Part shown: piece by piece, positions 61,813 through 64,000 of the stretch | Position numbering within the stretch: the first letter of the stretch is position 1 | Layout of the letters: every line of letters starts with the position of its first letter | Assembly (NCBI RefSeq): GCF_000374425.1 | Contig: NZ_KB894360.1 | Span: 82,658 to 146,657, forward strand | Source: Acinetobacter tjernbergiae DSM 14971 = CIP 107465 | GTDB lineage: Bacteria; Pseudomonadota; Gammaproteobacteria; Pseudomonadales; Moraxellaceae | Reading direction: 5' to 3' | DNA: 64,000 nt | The notes under the pieces: generated by a model | What the model saw: the letters and a program-made list of their open reading frames with translations, nothing else | The model's database searches: none | What the model was told of the DNA's origin: nothing | Position numbers and translations under genes: made by a program

Positions 61813-61861
61813 TCTTGTTGACGCAAAACTAATTTAAACGAACTTAAAAAGGATGAATTAC

Positions 61862-62104
61862 ATGATTAATTCTGTCAATGGTGGAATCGCAGATATTCGT
61901 AACATAGCTCAATGCTATGACGCTGTAATGCGAACTTTACAACGCAATCCAAACTTAGCTGGGCTTGCATGTTTCTATGGTCCTTCAGGATTTGGAAAGT
62001 CATTTGCCGCGAATTATGTAGCGAATATCTATTCTGAGCTGGATGAGAAACACCAAAAACGTTTTAAACAAAACTTATTTAGAGCAATTATTGAGTTTAT
62101 TTAA
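61862..62104 (+). pseudogene. Truncated MuB-type ATPase
   Basis: Start chosen at 61862 (AAGG eight bases upstream). MINSVNGGIADIRNIAQCYD, then Walker A GPSGFGKS and AANYVANIY. After about residue 57 (near 62030) the frame continues in foreign sequence (QKRFKQNLFRAIIEFI) to a stop. Full MuB is about 310 residues. Walker B and target-DNA contacts are gone, so target capture and immunity should be lost. Confidence 0.85.
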
Positions 62105-62294
62105 CGTTACTTTAATTGAATTAGTGACTTACAAACCACTGAAATGCACGGACTCATGTAATTCACCAGTCAATACAGAGCAACTTAGATTTAAAGTCAA
62201 ATTGAGACTTCAAAGCCCTGTTTTGGCTGATACGGAATGCATCATAAAAAACTATTTACCCGCTTTTATTCGATATGATTTGGAGTTTGTATAA
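62046..62294 (+). pseudogene. 3' end of a Mu-like tail gene (gp48-like)
   Basis: The frame without a credible start reads KCTDSCNSPVNTEQLRF, then SPVLADTECIIKNYLPAFIR and a stop. The C...SP...EC-I...LPA pattern and the place right before the tail fibre gene fit the C-terminus of the gp48/DUF2313 tail protein. TAATG overlap with the tail fibre gene. Its 5' part was removed by the same deletion that beheaded muB. Confidence 0.65.
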
Positions 62295-63592
62295 TGGAAC
62301 GAATTGCGACAGTGAATGCCCGCGCAAACGTAAACGGTGCGGGTAAAACTGGATTTCATGCTAACGATGATTTATCGGGTCAAGATGCAACATACTTGTC
62401 TCCACGCTGGTTAAATGCGTTTCAAGAAGAATTATGCAATATCATTGAAATGAATGGGGTCGCGCTCGATCCAAACAGCCGCAAACAGCTATATGATGTT
62501 ATTGCAACAAATGAAACCGTAATGGCTTTAGCTGAAGCAATGGAAAATAGAATCCATAATTTAGAGTTAATTAGTGCAACAAAATCAGCGCTTGATCAAG
62601 CTGTAAGCTATTTACTCTCAAATATTGCACAGCATAAAAATGGTGCTAACCCTCACCCTCAATACCTATTAGCGACAACATTTAGCGATCATTTACTTAT
62701 GACCGCAAATTTAAATACAGCGACTAGTGATACTCATCGAGTCTTTGGTTGGGACGGTGAATCTGGTGATAGAAGTATTTTTGATAAAAGTATCCGCTGG
62801 TGGAATTGGCACGATGAAGAAGTGACATTTAAGCCTTGGCGGTCATACGGAACGTTTCTGTTATCAATATTTTGTCAGCCCGAAGGTAAAGCTTGGCTAA
62901 CTGTAAGGACTTATTCAAAAGACGATATCTTGTTAAGTGATAATGAAATTTGGCACGAGGAAAGCACTAGTTATGCTCAAGACGTGAAACATGTTTTTCA
63001 GCTAGAAAAAGGCGGCTATGCAAAAATAAGACTATGGGGTCAACCTTGGAATGATGCGTATGCATTTTTTAAAGGTTCAATCTATGTTGAAGATCGGGCT
63101 AAGAGCTTTATGCCTGTTGGCTATACATCGAGAGTTGATGCAGCGAACTTTAATGAAAATTCGACTCAGTCAAATAATAACGATTATTCACCGTTCCCCG
63201 CATTCGAATGGTTCTATTACAATGCTGATACTGATCAATATTTACAGTTAAGCTCGATTAGCACACTTGAAGCACCTGTTAACAAAGTACCTCATTTCCA
63301 CAGAAAATCACTGGCTTTGATTAATACGGATTTATGGGTAGTTGTAGAAGTAGGAACACAAACACTTTCTGACAACTATACCGCTGTTTCACAGCAAATT
63401 TTACGAGCTGGTACAGATGGTAATGGCATCGCTATTACTCAAATACCATTGTCGATGCGTAACGTTAATACACCGAACAATGAAACAGTAGTATATAAAG
63501 TTGCTTATTATTCTTCAGAGCAAACACAAAGCTTAGGTACAATGCCAGTTGGGTCATTAGGTGGTATCAATACTATTTATTGTAGAAGTTAA
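62294..63592 (+). CDS. Phage tail fibre protein
   Basis: 432 residues. N-terminal baseplate-attachment part (ATYLSPRWLNAFQEELCNII), short helical linker with HPQYLLAT typical of tail fibres, then a beta-rich receptor-binding region rich in Trp (SIRWWNWHDEEVTFKPWRSY) to a C-terminal GSLGGINTIYCRS. Last gene of the element, coupled to the preceding tail gene. Intact, though it can have no virion to serve. Confidence 0.82.
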   Translation: MERIATVNARANVNGAGKTGFHANDDLSGQDATYLSPRWLNAFQEELCNIIEMNGVALDPNSRKQLYDVIATNETVMALAEAMENRIHNLELISATKSALDQAVSYLLSNIAQHKNGANPHPQYLLATTFSDHLLMTANLNTATSDTHRVFGWDGESGDRSIFDKSIRWWNWHDEEVTFKPWRSYGTFLLSIFCQPEGKAWLTVRTYSKDDILLSDNEIWHEESTSYAQDVKHVFQLEKGGYAKIRLWGQPWNDAYAFFKGSIYVEDRAKSFMPVGYTSRVDAANFNENSTQSNNNDYSPFPAFEWFYYNADTDQYLQLSSISTLEAPVNKVPHFHRKSLALINTDLWVVVEVGTQTLSDNYTAVSQQILRAGTDGNGIAITQIPLSMRNVNTPNNETVVYKVAYYSSEQTQSLGTMPVGSLGGINTIYCRS

Positions 63593-63600
63593 TCTGATTA

Positions 63601-63622
63601 AAGCCATGCAATGCATGGCTTA
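63601..63622 (+). terminator. Hairpin after the tail fibre gene
   Basis: Arms AAGCCATGCA and TGCATGGCTT, perfect palindrome, T-rich beyond. Confidence 0.8.
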
Positions 63623-63633
63623 TTTAAGTGGTA

Positions 63634-63690
63634 AGTGCAAAATAATATATAAAATTCTAGTGCAAAATTAAAAATGAATTAGTGCAAAAT
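63634..63690. repeat. Right-end transposase-binding sites R3-R1
   Basis: AGTGCAAAAT at 63634, 63659 and 63681, spaced 25 and 22 bp, inverted relative to the left-end copies. The same number and nearly the same spacing as Mu R3-R2-R1. Confidence 0.82.
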
Positions 63691-63721
63691 TGCGCGAAAA
63701 CTTACACTAGTATGTTAATTA

Positions 63722-64000
63722 ACCCGAATCCTGTTTAAGCCACTGATTCCATAATTTGAATTTTTGGCTTATTTCGTTGGGTTAATTGATATGCACATAA
63801 CGATGCATAAATCCCACTTAGAAATCCATGAATACTACGTGCCTTACTCGTCACTAAATTGTATTGTCCTTTCAATAAGCTAAATAACGTTTCTATCTTA
63901 TTACGTTGTTTTAAGTGATATTCATCTTGTGCACAGAGTTGAACAGTCCGCATGTTCTTTCGATGATACGTAATTAAATCAATACCTTGATTCTTTAACT
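63722..64000 (-). mobile_element. IS982-family insertion sequence, second copy (partial)
   Basis: Begins ACCCGAATC at 63722, with TAATTA (63716-63721) just outside, the same flank as copy 1. Differs from copy 1 by several percent, so the two are not recent twins. Starts 15 bp beyond the Mu-like right end and runs off the window. Confidence 0.88.
63735..64000 (-). CDS. IS982-family transposase, C-terminal part
   Basis: The last 88 codons of the transposase are in the window: KNQGIDLITYHRKNM, then KQRNKIETLFSLLKGQYN with the third catalytic acid, ending in MESVA. No stop or frameshift in the visible part. The start lies beyond the window. Confidence 0.88.
   Translation of the reverse strand, partial: LKNQGIDLITYHRKNMRTVQLCAQDEYHLKQRNKIETLFSLLKGQYNLVTSKARSIHGFLSGIYASLCAYQLTQRNKPKIQIMESVA

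Larger units (their letters stand above)
58088..63706. mobile_element. Mu-like transposable prophage with large internal deletion
   Basis: Both termini are recognisable: TGTGAC... at 58088 and ...CTTACA at 63706, with 5'-TG/CA-3' ends and three transposase-site copies at each end. In order: repressor (-), ner, A, 5' half of B, then a jump to the last tail gene and the tail fibre. Replication, head, packaging and most tail genes (some 25 kb in Mu) are gone. The flanks (AATCA left, CTAGT right) show no 5-bp duplication. Confidence 0.88.

Noticed and set aside
58088..63706. Functional complete Mu-like prophage
   Set aside because: muB is truncated and all head, packaging and most tail genes are missing.

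Overview
The window reads as the chromosome of an Acinetobacter species (Moraxellaceae). It is AT-rich, and it carries housekeeping genes of that type: bioB, queG, nnr, ruvC, metK, tkt, fxsA, a putP/putA locus with an Lrp-type regulator, and three small cold-shock genes. The initiator tRNA-fMet also fits. The genus call rests on overall family resemblance, since no rRNA is present. The species cannot be named.

Layout. 1-2.0 kb: a truncated CxxC gene, two small envelope genes and an IS1595-type element whose transposase has an in-frame stop. 2.0-3.8 kb: debris of a first prophage (frameshifted antiterminator, truncated replication gene, HNH nuclease, zinc-ribbon protein, headless integrase). 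3.9-18 kb: core genes (ABC exporter, MaoC hydratase, AraC regulator, gcvH, aspA, putP, Lrp-type regulator, putA, trmA). 18-20.6 kb: phosphodiester glycosidase, LRAT-like protein, and a topAI/yjhQ toxin-antitoxin operon whose toxin has an amber stop at codon 9. 21.7-22.7 kb: a complete IS982-type element. 22.7-28.65 kb: a 6-kb prophage remnant inserted in the 3' end of a yceI-family gene and bounded by a perfect 50-bp direct repeat. It keeps the integrase, lysis genes and a tail fibre with an SGNH-esterase domain. 28.6-45.3 kb: core genes plus several lineage-specific small proteins. 45.7-51.3 kb: a chaperone-usher fimbrial operon.

51.7-57.8 kb holds the most unusual locus. A 1006-residue protein joins an N-terminal catalase-like haem domain to a LodA/GoxA-type quinoprotein (CTQ) oxidase domain. 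It is followed one base later by a LodB-type flavoprotein, and further on by a free-standing catalase-like lipoprotein. A good Fur-box match lies upstream. LodA-type enzymes release H2O2, so an oxidase fused to its own peroxide-handling domain is a coherent, testable unit.

58.1-63.7 kb is a Mu-like transposable prophage reduced by an internal deletion to 5.6 kb. Both ends with Mu-style triplets of transposase-binding sites survive, as do the repressor, Ner, full-length MuA, a beheaded MuB and the tail fibre. A second, diverged IS982-type copy runs off the right edge.

Regulatory signals seen include many rho-independent hairpins, a 9-bp inverted repeat that would mask the metK ribosome-binding site, a leader region with mini-ORFs and a hairpin before topAI, and a 27-bp intercistronic hairpin between pilin and chaperone.
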